This document shows, in pieces, positions 1 through 7,600 of a DNA stretch of 60,803 nt. The notes under the pieces were generated by a model, which did not search any database, was not told where the DNA came from, and was given only the letters and a program-made list of their open reading frames with translations. This DNA is from Deltaproteobacteria bacterium. GTDB lineage: Bacteria; Myxococcota_A; UBA9160; UBA4427. Numbering within the stretch: the first letter of the stretch is position 1; every line of letters starts with the position of its first letter. The DNA lies in the NCBI GenBank assembly GCA_019310975.1, contig JAFDDH010000003.1, forward strand, positions 1-60,803, in the 5' to 3' direction. The position numbers and the translations under genes are program-made.

Positions 1-75
1 CAGTAGCGGTGCGAGGCAGAGGGTGAGCGAGACAAGCCCGCCCCATGCGGCCGTCCGGGGAGTGCTCCGGCGCAT
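1..75 (-). CDS. N-terminus of an exported protein (runs off the window)
   Basis: An ATG on the minus strand at 75 opens 25 codons that continue past the window edge. The peptide has an Arg-rich start (MRRSTPRTAAW) followed by a hydrophobic stretch (GGLVSLTLCLAPLL), which is the shape of an N-terminal signal peptide or anchor. Only the leader is visible, so no function can be given. It diverges from the MBL-fold gene, with only 34 bases between the two starts. Confidence 0.45.
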   Translation of the reverse strand, partial: MRRSTPRTAAWGGLVSLTLCLAPLL

Positions 76-109
76 GCTGGGATTCTAGCCGAGCGATCTG
101 GGTCTATCG

Positions 110-1255
110 ATGAACGCTCTCGATCAGCAGCGCGTGGGTTGCACTGCTATCTTGATCAGCATGAACTCCAGCCTGCGTCGCGGCACCGGGGGGGCCGCGA
201 CAAACTTGAGCCGGGCGCCGCTGCGTGAATTCCCCCGTGCGCATCTCATCACACTCCCTACCCCGTGGGAAGTGGGCTACGTCCAGGTCTACCTGATCGA
301 GAGTGAACCGCTCACGCTCATCGACACCGGCGTCAAGAGCGCTGCGTCCCACTCGGCGTTGAGCGCGGCGCTCGATTGTCTCGGCTACGGACTCGAAGAT
401 CTGCAGCGCGTGATCCTTACCCACTACCACCGCGATCACCTCGGTCAGGCCGAGTCCTTGCGGCAGGCCGCCGATCATCTCGAGATCTGCGCCCACGAGC
501 AGGCGGTGCCGATGGTGGAGGGCTTCTCGGTCGAGCGCGACGAGAATCTCGAGGATGCGGCTGCGCTCGTCCGCGAGTACGGGGTTCCCAGGCACGCGAT
601 CGATTCCATGATCGCCGAGCGCGAGCGCCGAATTCGCAGCGATCCCGCATTGTGCGAGCCCACTTGCGTGGATCGCGTGCTGCGCCACGGCGACGCCGTC
701 GAGTTCAAGGACTTCGCACTCGAGGTGATCCACAGCCCCGGTCATACGGCGGGTCACATCCTGCTCCAGCATGCGGCGAGCCGTGTGCTCTTCTCGGGTG
801 ATCAGATCCTCGGCGGCGCGGTGCCGAATACCGAGAACTACTACCTCGACGAGCTGCCCGATCCGCGCGATCCGCTGCGCCGGAGGCCGCGCTTCAAGGG
901 GTTGCTCGAGTACAGACACTCACTGCGTAAGCTGCGCCGGCAGAGCTTCAGCGCGATCCTGCCCGGCTTCGGTGGCGTGGTCAGGGTGCCGGATCGCGCC
1001 ATCCGCGACGCGTTGCTCTACTACGAGGTGCGCATTCAGCGCATCGAGCGCAGCCTGCGATCGGTGACCGCCATCGGCCAGTCAGTGACCGCCTATGAGA
1101 TCTGGCACTCGCTCTTCCCGAACGATGATCCGGCCACACAGATGCGCACTCGATTGCTGATGGTGATTGGCGCACTCGACGTGCTCGAGGAGCTCGGGCA
1201 GTGCGTCACTGTGCGGCGTGATGATGGCGTGCTGCTGCATCGACACGCCGAGTAG
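110..1255 (+). CDS. MBL-fold metallo-hydrolase
   Basis: A metallo-beta-lactamase superfamily hydrolase of up to 381 residues. The metal-binding motif THYHRDHLG lies near residues 104-112. A second His is in the HSPGHTAGH segment, and a late Asp is in LFSGDQILGG. The C-terminal 130 residues look like the helical domain found in glyoxalase II-like and LACTB2-like members, where a phosphodiester or thioester is often cut. The substrate cannot be told from sequence. The start is uncertain: ATG at 110 and ATG at 161 are both in frame, neither has a strong ribosome binding site, and recognisable homology begins only around residue 40. It converges with the sugar dehydrogenase gene, with a 76-base gap. 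Confidence 0.85.
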   Translation: MNALDQQRVGCTAILISMNSSLRRGTGGAATNLSRAPLREFPRAHLITLPTPWEVGYVQVYLIESEPLTLIDTGVKSAASHSALSAALDCLGYGLEDLQRVILTHYHRDHLGQAESLRQAADHLEICAHEQAVPMVEGFSVERDENLEDAAALVREYGVPRHAIDSMIAERERRIRSDPALCEPTCVDRVLRHGDAVEFKDFALEVIHSPGHTAGHILLQHAASRVLFSGDQILGGAVPNTENYYLDELPDPRDPLRRRPRFKGLLEYRHSLRKLRRQSFSAILPGFGGVVRVPDRAIRDALLYYEVRIQRIERSLRSVTAIGQSVTAYEIWHSLFPNDDPATQMRTRLLMVIGALDVLEELGQCVTVRRDDGVLLHRHAE

Positions 1256-1331
1256 TCAGAGCCGATCGTCCTGGCCGGCGATTCTGACGAGCGCCCCTTC
1301 GACCTGGCTCCGCCGCGACGCCGCGTGATCG

Positions 1332-2552
1332 TCAGCCTTCCACCGCGGGTGCGGCTCGCCAGATCACACCGGCGTAGTCGTCGGAGACGTAGAACGCACC
1401 GTCCGGCCCCACGACCACATCCGCGGGCCGCCCGATCACATTCCCGTCGTGCAGGAAGCCGGTCATGAAGTCGCGCTCCTCGATCGATCCGTCCGGCCGC
1501 CAATGCAGCGACACCACCTTGTAGCCATCCTTCTGCCTGCGATTCCACGAGCCGTGGAGTGCGACGAGGGCGGCATCCCGATAGGCGGCCGGCGCAGCCT
1601 GGCCGCGAACGAACGTCATGCCGAGTGGTGCGTTGTGAGCGCGAAAGCTGTGGACGGGCGGGATCGAGCCGGCGATGCGCTTCTCCTCGCCGTCGCCCAG
1701 ATCGGGGTCGGGGATGCGGTTGCCATTGGCCACCGGGAAGCCGTAGAAGCCGCCCCTCACCAGCTTGTTGAGCTCGCAGGGTGGAAAGTCGTCGCCGAGC
1801 AGGTCTCGGCCATTGTCGGTTCCGTAGAGCTCACCGGTCACGGGATGCCAGTCGAAGCCGACTGAGTTGCGCAGGCCCGTCGCAAAGGTCTCTTCGCCCG
1901 TGCCGTCGGGACGGAAGCGCAACATCGCGGCGCGTCGCTGCGGATCCTTCTCCCGGCACGCGTTGCAGCTCGAGCCCACGTTCACGTAGAGCCAGCCGTC
2001 GGGTGAGAAGCGCAGGGTGCGGGTCCAGTGGTTGCCACCCGACGGGATGTCGGTGGCGAGTCGCTCGATTTCGCCTGAAACCCGCGCGCCGCTCGCTCCG
2101 CCGCTGCCCGGTGGCTGACCCGGATCGAAGCGGACGCGCAAAATGTCGCTGGTCTCGCCGACATAGAGCCAATGCTCGTGGAAGTCGATTCCGTACGGCT
2201 GGGAGAGGTCGCTCAGCAGAACCCGCTGGCCGTCGGCACGCCCGTCGCCATCGCTGTCACGCTCGAGCAGAAGGATGCTTCTCTGCACGGGCGCGCTGAC
2301 CAGCAGGTCGCCGGACGGCGTGAAACGCATCACACGCGCGCCGCGCACCCCCTCGGCCCAGATCGAGAGCGTAAATCCCTCCGGTACCCGCATGCGCGCG
2401 TCCACTACCTGGGGCGAGGGCGCATCCGTGCCTCGCCCCCACAACATGTGGGCGATCGGGGCATTCACGGCGTACTTCTCGGGCAAGAGCCATGTACAGG
2501 CACCGACGCCGGCGACCACGACCAATGTCGTGATCAGGGCCACTCGTCGCAT
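1332..2552 (-). CDS. PQQ-dependent sugar dehydrogenase-like protein (exported)
   Basis: A 406-residue protein of the glucose/sorbosone dehydrogenase beta-propeller family (GSDH type). It starts with a hydrophobic leader, and Cys19 follows VVVAGVGA, so it may be a lipoprotein. Family features include an opening RVPEGFTLSIWAEG, repeated blade segments such as QPYGIDFHEHWLYVG and GLRNSVGFDWHPVTGELYGT, a DNGRD turn, and a closing PADVVVGPDGAFYVSDD. Characterised relatives oxidise sugars in the periplasm with PQQ and pass electrons to the respiratory chain. Many homologues have no proven substrate. A CxxC (SSCNAC) near the middle is unusual and might be a disulfide. No PQQ biosynthesis gene is in the window. 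Confidence 0.8.
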   Translation of the reverse strand: MRRVALITTLVVVAGVGACTWLLPEKYAVNAPIAHMLWGRGTDAPSPQVVDARMRVPEGFTLSIWAEGVRGARVMRFTPSGDLLVSAPVQRSILLLERDSDGDGRADGQRVLLSDLSQPYGIDFHEHWLYVGETSDILRVRFDPGQPPGSGGASGARVSGEIERLATDIPSGGNHWTRTLRFSPDGWLYVNVGSSCNACREKDPQRRAAMLRFRPDGTGEETFATGLRNSVGFDWHPVTGELYGTDNGRDLLGDDFPPCELNKLVRGGFYGFPVANGNRIPDPDLGDGEEKRIAGSIPPVHSFRAHNAPLGMTFVRGQAAPAAYRDAALVALHGSWNRRQKDGYKVVSLHWRPDGSIEERDFMTGFLHDGNVIGRPADVVVGPDGAFYVSDDYAGVIWRAAPAVEG

Positions 2553-2665
2553 ACGGACCTCCCTCGGGGTATAGAGCCTACCACGCGTGAGCCGGGGCGG
2601 ATCCGGTAGACGGCCGGAAGTGGCCGGAATCCGGCCGAAATCGCTGCGAGGAGGGGGTCCGGGTA

Positions 2666-2694
2666 TTGACTTGGCGGCCTGGCTGGCGGATACC
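2666..2694 (+). promoter_or_regulatory. Putative sigma-70 promoter of rplX
   Basis: TTGACT (2666-2671) is separated by 17 bases from GATACC (2689-2694). The -35 box is near consensus and the -10 box is weak. Transcription would begin near 2701, just ahead of the ribosome binding site GGAGG (2708-2712) and the ATG at 2723. Confidence 0.45.
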
Positions 2695-2722
2695 TTCGCA
2701 TCCTCGCGGAGGCAGTCTCGAC

Positions 2723-3049
2723 ATGAAGAGTATTCGAAAAGGTGACCTTGTGGAGGTCATCAGTGGGGCCGATCGTGGCAAGCAGGGCCGCGTGCTGGCA
2801 CTGGACCAGCATCGGTCGCGGGTCCGCGTCGAGAAGGTGCGCATGCAGAAGCGCCACCTCAAGCCTGGCCGCGCGGGTGCCACCCAGGGCGGCGTGGTCG
2901 AGGACGAGGGCTACGTGCACGTCTCCAACGTGATGCTTGTCAATCCGGCGGACAACAAGCCCGGCCGAATTCGCACCGAAGAGCGCGACGGCAATCGAGT
3001 GCGCGTTTTCGCGCGCGACGGCGGGCCTGTCCCCGAGCCGGCCGGCTGA
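2723..3049 (+). CDS. rplX: 50S ribosomal protein L24
   Basis: A 108-residue L24 protein, which binds 23S rRNA and starts assembly of the large ribosomal subunit. The KOW motif is intact (KGDLVEVISGADRGKQGRV, residues 6-24), as is the later family signature with GGVVEDEGYVHVSNVML and a C-terminal VRVFARDG. The ATG is preceded by GGAGG at ten bases. L24 normally sits in the spc operon between rplN and rplE. Here it stands alone, with only rpmG following, so it is either a relocated single copy or a second copy. The sequence looks fully functional. Confidence 0.93.
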   Translation: MKSIRKGDLVEVISGADRGKQGRVLALDQHRSRVRVEKVRMQKRHLKPGRAGATQGGVVEDEGYVHVSNVMLVNPADNKPGRIRTEERDGNRVRVFARDGGPVPEPAG

Positions 3050-3070
3050 TCGCCCGCTATCGTCCCCAAA

Positions 3071-3100
3071 CTCAGAGTGATCAAGCTCAGAGTGATCAAG
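3071..3100 (+). repeat. 15-base tandem duplication
   Basis: CTCAGAGTGATCAAG occurs twice head to tail (3071-3085 and 3086-3100) in the gap between rplX and rpmG. It is one of several short tandem duplications found outside genes in this window. Confidence 0.85.
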
Positions 3101-3205
3101 GCGAATTGGTCAAGCAGGGAACCCAGCCGACATCTCTCGAACGCCCGACGCGCGGTGCACGATCGACCCAGCGCGCGGCGTTGAACCGAGATCCGAGGAA
3201 GAGCC

Positions 3206-3373
3206 ATGGCCAAGAACAAGCGAGAGAAGATCAAGCTCGAATCGAGTGCAGGCACCGGCCACTTCTACACGACGTCGAAGAACCGAACGAATACGCCGAA
3301 CAAGCTCAAGCTGAAGAAATACGATCCTGTGGTCCGCAAGCACGTGGTCTACAAGGAAACCAAGCTCAAGTAG
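3206..3373 (+). CDS. rpmG: 50S ribosomal protein L33
   Basis: A 55-residue L33 protein of the large ribosomal subunit. It begins [18 protein letters not shown], continues with [21 protein letters not shown] and ends with [11 protein letters not shown], all typical. It lacks the two CxxC pairs of zinc-binding L33, so it is the zinc-independent form. AGATCCGAGGAAGAG provides the ribosome binding site ahead of ATG 3206. It follows rplX after 156 bases, and the two may be co-transcribed. The usual partner rpmB (L28) is absent. Confidence 0.93.
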   Translation: MAKNKREKIKLESSAGTGHFYTTSKNRTNTPNKLKLKKYDPVVRKHVVYKETKLK

Positions 3374-3433
3374 ACGGGCGTTGGGTTCGAAGCTTGTGGT
3401 GCCGCCGCCGGTCCACTGAAATGGGGAGTGTCC

Positions 3434-3787
3434 ATGACCTGGGTGATTACCAGCCTCTGTCGAGACAAGAAGGACATGGCCTGCGTCGAAGTCTGTCCTG
3501 TGGACTGCATCGTGGTTCGGAGCGACGAGAGCGATTCTGCTTGGCCCAACCAGCTCTATATCGATCCCGATGAGTGCATCAGCTGCGGCGTGTGTGAGCC
3601 CGAGTGTCCGTGGGAGGCAATCTTCGAGGACGAGCAGGTCCCCGATATCTTCAAAGACGACACCGCGCTGAACGCCAAGATCGTCGATCTGCGCGACGAG
3701 TTCGAGGTCCCCGAGAAGCCGGATATCGATACGCCGACTCCGGAAGAAGTGCAGGCCAACAAGGAGAAGTGGGGATACACGGGCTGA
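3434..3787 (+). CDS. fdxA: 7Fe-type ferredoxin (FdxA-like)
   Basis: A 117-residue ferredoxin. Cysteines 9, 17 and 21 with Cys58 match the three-iron site, and Cys25 with 48, 51 and 54 match the four-iron site. This is the spacing of seven-iron ferredoxins (Cx7Cx3CP then Cx2Cx2Cx3CP). It is a soluble one-electron carrier in the cytoplasm, and the partner enzyme is not evident from the neighbours. The ATG at 3434 is favoured because GGGGAG lies five bases upstream. An in-frame GTG at 3428 overlaps that site. The C-terminal 50 residues ([20 protein letters not shown]) are a family-typical extension. It converges on aroE. Confidence 0.88.
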   Translation: MTWVITSLCRDKKDMACVEVCPVDCIVVRSDESDSAWPNQLYIDPDECISCGVCEPECPWEAIFEDEQVPDIFKDDTALNAKIVDLRDEFEVPEKPDIDTPTPEEVQANKEKWGYTG

Positions 3788-3825
3788 GCGCTCCCGGTCG
3801 ACCGCCGCGACCTCTTTTCCGGTTT

Positions 3826-4665
3826 CTACTCGGGTTCGGATCCGGCGGCATCGAAGGCGGCCGCCATCACCGCGATCGGCGCATCTCGCTCCGTCCACAG
3901 GCGGAGCTGCTCTGCGGCCTGATGGACGAGCATCCACTTGCCTCCCAGCGGCCGAGCGCCGCGCGCCTCGGCATCGGCGAGGAGCCGTGTCTGCTCCGGC
4001 TCGTAGACCGCATCCATCACGACGCTCTCCGCGCGCAGATGCTCTGCGGGTACGGGTGACGCGGCCGAGCGCAGTCCGACAGCCGTGGTATTGACCAGGA
4101 TGTCGTGCGGTAGATCTGCGAGGTCGGCCAGTGAGCCGGAACCACTCGCGGAGAGCGCCCGCGAAAGCACCCGCGCGCGCGCCTCGGTGCGATTGAGGAC
4201 CATCACCTCGGCCCCGGCATGCAGCAATGCGTAGACGACGGCGCGTGCCGCGCCACCCGCGCCCAGCACCACAGCGCGGCGGCCCTTCGGGTCGATCTCG
4301 CGTTCGAGCGCGCGCAGGGCACCGGTCCAATCAGTATTCGAGCCGACCAGCTCGTCGCCCCGTCGCGTCACAGTATTGACGGCGCCGATGGCGGCGGCGG
4401 TCTCGTCGATGCGATCGAGATGCTGCATCACGTTTTCCTTGTGCGGGATCGACACGGCGACCTGGCGCAGGCCCAGCGCGCGGACGCCGGCGATCGCATC
4501 GCCGAGGCGCTCGGGCGGGACGTCGAAGGCGAGGTAGGCTGCGTCCAGACCCAGCGCCCCGAATGCAGCATTGTGCATGGCCGGCGAGCGGGTGTGGCCG
4601 GCCGGATGTAGCACGATGCCGCAGAGGGCGGTGGCGGCGCCGATGTTCGGATCGGGCTTCGACAT
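3826..4665 (-). CDS. aroE: Shikimate dehydrogenase
   Basis: A 279-residue NADP-dependent shikimate dehydrogenase, which reduces 3-dehydroshikimate in the chorismate pathway. The substrate site is present: HTRSPAMHN near 24-32, catalytic Lys76 in SIPHKENV, NTVT at 97-100, and Asp112 in SNTDW. The Rossmann loop GAGGAARA and the NADP-selecting NRTEAR follow. The C-terminal GGKWMLVHQA contains the conserved Gln. Length is normal. It diverges from purE across 99 bases, which must contain both promoters. Confidence 0.96.
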   Translation of the reverse strand: MSKPDPNIGAATALCGIVLHPAGHTRSPAMHNAAFGALGLDAAYLAFDVPPERLGDAIAGVRALGLRQVAVSIPHKENVMQHLDRIDETAAAIGAVNTVTRRGDELVGSNTDWTGALRALEREIDPKGRRAVVLGAGGAARAVVYALLHAGAEVMVLNRTEARARVLSRALSASGSGSLADLADLPHDILVNTTAVGLRSAASPVPAEHLRAESVVMDAVYEPEQTRLLADAEARGARPLGGKWMLVHQAAEQLRLWTERDAPIAVMAAAFDAAGSEPE

Positions 4666-4764
4666 GGCGGCTCGCCCTCCTGGCGGGAGGTCTATCTCAT
4701 CAGGAGTCTCCGGGCCAATCCGCTGTCACCGCGATGGCAGGGCCCCGCGTGCTACGCTGCCGGC

Positions 4765-5265
4765 ATGTCGAAGGAGCAGGCCCCTCGCGTCGCGATCCTG
4801 ATGGGCAGCAAGAATGACTGGGAGCTGATGAAGCCGGCTGCGGAGGCGCTCGACCAGCTCGGCGTGACCAGCGATGTGCGCGTGATCTCAGCCCATCGGA
4901 CGCCACAGCGTCATCACGACTACGTGATCTCGGCTGCAGATCGTGGTATCGAGGTCTTCATCTGTGGAGCGGGCTTTGCGGCACACCTGGCAGGTGTGAC
5001 CGCGGCACTGACGCCACTCCCCGTACTCGGTGTTCCGCTGGACAGCTCGTCGCTCGACGGCCTCGACGCGCTGCTGGCCACTGTCCAGATGCCGGGTGGC
5101 ATCCCTGTCGCGACTTTCGGGATCGGAAAGGCCGGCGCCAAGAACGCCGGCCTCTTCGCCGGAGCGATCCTGGCGCGCTCGGACGATTCGGTCCGCAAGG
5201 CGCTCGACGAATACCGCGAGGCGCAGACGGCCGCTGTTCCTGACACGCCTGTTCTGGCCGACTGA
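4765..5265 (+). CDS. purE: 5-(carboxyamino)imidazole ribonucleotide mutase
   Basis: A 166-residue PurE, which shifts the carboxyl group from N5-CAIR to CAIR in purine synthesis. Motifs are GSKNDWE at the phosphate loop, [18 protein letters not shown] and [16 protein letters not shown]. The third motif is usually AGGAAHLPG, so AGFAAHLAG is a small variation. The class I form normally needs PurK, and no purK adjoins it here. The last codons form the first copy of an imperfect tandem repeat that continues past the stop. Confidence 0.95.
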   Translation: MSKEQAPRVAILMGSKNDWELMKPAAEALDQLGVTSDVRVISAHRTPQRHHDYVISAADRGIEVFICGAGFAAHLAGVTAALTPLPVLGVPLDSSSLDGLDALLATVQMPGGIPVATFGIGKAGAKNAGLFAGAILARSDDSVRKALDEYREAQTAAVPDTPVLAD

Positions 5266-5342
5266 AGGCTCTCTTTTTGGCCGACTGAAAGCGTTCAGTT
5301 GGCTGGCTGAGGGCTCTCTTTTGGTCGACCGAAGGCGTTCTG
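5254..5342 (+). repeat. Four imperfect ~22-base tandem repeats after purE
   Basis: Four units begin near CTGGCCGACTGAAGG, TTGGCCGACTGAAAG, TTGGCTGGCTGAGGG and TTGGTCGACCGAAGG, at 5254, 5277, 5299 and 5321. Units 1 and 3 end in GGCTCTCTT, and units 2 and 4 contain GCGTTC. This suggests duplication of a pair about 45 bases long. The first unit includes the purE stop codon. The remainder of the 230-base gap before the glycosyltransferase shows no gene. Confidence 0.75.
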
Positions 5343-5495
5343 TCCGCGGGCTGCGAGGATTCCGTTCCCGTCGGAAGCTTTCAGTCTCGCTCGCTCATGC
5401 GCCTCAAGACGGCGCCTCGACCACACGATGGATGAGGGGATTCTACCCGCCCCCCAAGCAGGATGCGCGGCGCCGGGGCGGGCCAGGGGGTGAGC

Positions 5496-6713
5496 ATGCG
5501 GATCCTGATCGCGGTCGAGGGCACCCGGGGTGACGTCTATCCGATGTTGGCGCTGGCTCGGCACGCGCTCGCCCACGGGCACGAAGTGCGCCTGGTGGCG
5601 CCGCCCGATTTTGGTGACGACGTGCGCGCCTGCGGGGCCGAATTCGTCTCCATGGGGGTCAGTGTGCGCGAATTCATCATTGGCCATGCCGCCGCCCTGC
5701 ACAGCCGCGGTCCGCAGATGTTCGCCGAGATGAAGAAGTGGGGCGATGAGTCCATCGTGAGCCAGTTCGCCGTGCTGCCGGACGCGGCGCGCGATTGCGA
5801 TTATGTGCTGGCCGCCGGAACGATCCTGGCCGCATCCAGTGCGGCGGAGCTCGCCGGCATTCCCTATCGCTTCATCGCCTACACGCCGGCCCTCCTGCCC
5901 AGCTGCGAGCACACCCCGGCCATGCTGCCCTTTCAGCTGCGCAGCCGCCTGGCGAACCGGGCGCTCTGGTGGCTGAGCGAGAAGGCGATGAACGCGGCCG
6001 TCCGGCGCGACCTGAATCGAAAGCGGGCCGAGCTGGGGCTCGCGCCGATCCGCGATGCCATCCGCCACGTCCTCTCCGAGCGCCCGCTGATCGCCGTCGA
6101 CCATGCTCTGGCCAGGATGCCCGATGACGGCAGCATCCGCTTCGAACAGATCCGCTGTCTGCACCCGCATCGGCCGGACCCGCTCCCGCCCAAGCTCGAA
6201 GCCTTCCTCGAGCAGGGTCCGAAGCCGGTCTACCTGGGTTTTGGCAGCATGCCGGACCCGGATCCGGCTCGGACCACGGAGCGGCTCTTCGACGCGATTC
6301 GTCGTCTCGGCTCCAGGGCGCTGATCTCTCGCGGCTGGGCGGGGCTCGGCGAAGGTCCGGTGCCCGAGGACATCTTGGTGATCGATCCGGTCCCGCACTC
6401 GAGTCTCTTCCCGCGGACCGCTCTGATTGTGCACCACGGTGGCGCCGGCACGACCCACACGGCGGCGCGCTCGGGCGTGCCGCAGATCGTCGTCCCGCAC
6501 GTACTCGACCAGTTCTACTTCGCGCGCCGAATCGCCGATCTCGGCGTGGGTCCGCCGGGAATTCCGCGTGCGGGACTCAGCGTCGAGCGCCTGAGCGAGA
6601 CGCTGCGCGCAACCCTCGACAACGAACATCTCGAGCGGCGCGCCAGCGAGCTGGCGCTTGCGTTGGCTGAGCTCGGGCCGACGGATCCAGATCTCGACCG
6701 GGTGCTGGCCTGA
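5496..6713 (+). CDS. Family 1 (UGT-like) glycosyltransferase
   Basis: A 405-residue glycosyltransferase of the GT-B fold, CAZy family GT1, resembling sterol and antibiotic UDP-glucosyltransferases. The N-terminal half opens with MRILIAVEGTRGDVYPML, the typical acceptor-side loop. The donor-binding half contains PVYLGFGSM near residue 248, VPHSSLFPRTALIVHHGG, and the signature GGAGTTHTAARSGVPQ around 313-328 followed by VLDQFYFARRIADLG. The acceptor could be a sterol, hopanoid or other lipid, and cannot be decided. The ATG at 5496 follows CCAGGGGGTGAG, which supports this start over an upstream in-frame ATG at 5463. Its stop directly abuts the stop of the convergent uracil-DNA glycosylase. Confidence 0.88.
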   Translation: MRILIAVEGTRGDVYPMLALARHALAHGHEVRLVAPPDFGDDVRACGAEFVSMGVSVREFIIGHAAALHSRGPQMFAEMKKWGDESIVSQFAVLPDAARDCDYVLAAGTILAASSAAELAGIPYRFIAYTPALLPSCEHTPAMLPFQLRSRLANRALWWLSEKAMNAAVRRDLNRKRAELGLAPIRDAIRHVLSERPLIAVDHALARMPDDGSIRFEQIRCLHPHRPDPLPPKLEAFLEQGPKPVYLGFGSMPDPDPARTTERLFDAIRRLGSRALISRGWAGLGEGPVPEDILVIDPVPHSSLFPRTALIVHHGGAGTTHTAARSGVPQIVVPHVLDQFYFARRIADLGVGPPGIPRAGLSVERLSETLRATLDNEHLERRASELALALAELGPTDPDLDRVLA

Positions 6714-7538
6714 TCAGCCCTCGTGGACGCGTGCGAGGGCGGCCTTCAGGTCCTCCCACACATTGCGGCGCGTCTCGGCCGTGTACTGGCGCAGTACGTA
6801 CGCGGGGTGCAGGGTCGGCATCAGCGGGATGCCCCGGTACTCCTGCCATATGCCACGGGTGCGTGTGATTGCGACGTCGCGCCCGAGGAGCAGGCTGGCT
6901 GCGGGTCTGCCCAGCGTGACGATCACCTTTGGCCGCACCGCGTCGATCTGGCCGTCGAGGAAGGACCGGCAGGCGCTGACCTCGGGCGGCAGCGGATTGC
7001 GATTGCCCGGCGGACGGCACTTCACGATGTTGCAGATGTAGACGTCGGAGCGCGCGAGTCCGATTCCCTTCTCGATCATCTGTGTGAGCAACTCGCCGGC
7101 GCGCCCGACGAAGGGCAGCCCCTGCCGATCCTCGTTCTCACCGGGCGCTTCGCCGACAAAGAGCAGGTCGGCGTCCGGGTTGCCGTCGCCGAAGACGATC
7201 TTCTGGCGGCCCGCACAGAGCTGGCAGCGCCTGCAGTCGCCGAGTGCCTCGCGCACAGCCTCGAGCGTCGGCTCGGGGCCCCATGCGGGCGCCTCGGGCG
7301 GCTGCTGGATGGACTCGGTGGCAGGTGGCGAGCCGGATGGGGTCGGGGTTGTGGGCGATGCGACCGGGCGGGTGGGACGCTCGAGCGCTGGCGTCGCCGG
7401 TGTCATGGGCTCGGCAAGAGGCGGATGGGCAGCGGGCTCGTACGTCGTGAGGCCCTCTTCGACGAGCTCGCCGAGCAGGGCCCGGGCGCTCGCGAGGAGT
7501 GCGCGGGCCTCGGCCAGGTCCTCGGGCTGGGCGCTCAT
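6714..7538 (-). CDS. Uracil-DNA glycosylase, type 4 (Fe-S)
   Basis: A 274-residue uracil-DNA glycosylase of the thermostable, iron-sulfur type 4 (UDGa) family. It removes uracil from DNA to start base excision repair. The active-site motif GEAPGENED is at 129-137, and the late HPAYVLRQ motif is present. Cys102, Cys105, Cys174 and Cys190 match the four cluster ligands. Residues 30-88 form a Pro/Thr/Ala-rich linker after a short helix, an N-terminal extension seen in many delta-proteobacterial homologues. An upstream in-frame extension would overlap the next gene and has no homology, so ATG 7538 is chosen. Confidence 0.92.
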   Translation of the reverse strand: MSAQPEDLAEARALLASARALLGELVEEGLTTYEPAAHPPLAEPMTPATPALERPTRPVASPTTPTPSGSPPATESIQQPPEAPAWGPEPTLEAVREALGDCRRCQLCAGRQKIVFGDGNPDADLLFVGEAPGENEDRQGLPFVGRAGELLTQMIEKGIGLARSDVYICNIVKCRPPGNRNPLPPEVSACRSFLDGQIDAVRPKVIVTLGRPAASLLLGRDVAITRTRGIWQEYRGIPLMPTLHPAYVLRQYTAETRRNVWEDLKAALARVHEG

Positions 7539-7600
7539 CTCGCGTGCTTCTCCCCTCGCGTTTCGCTCTGCGTTTCCATTGCGTTGGGCCCAGAGGCGGT

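Noticed and set aside
5270-5278. A run of T after purE as a possible terminator
   Set aside because: The T-run belongs to the imperfect tandem repeat, and no stable hairpin precedes it.
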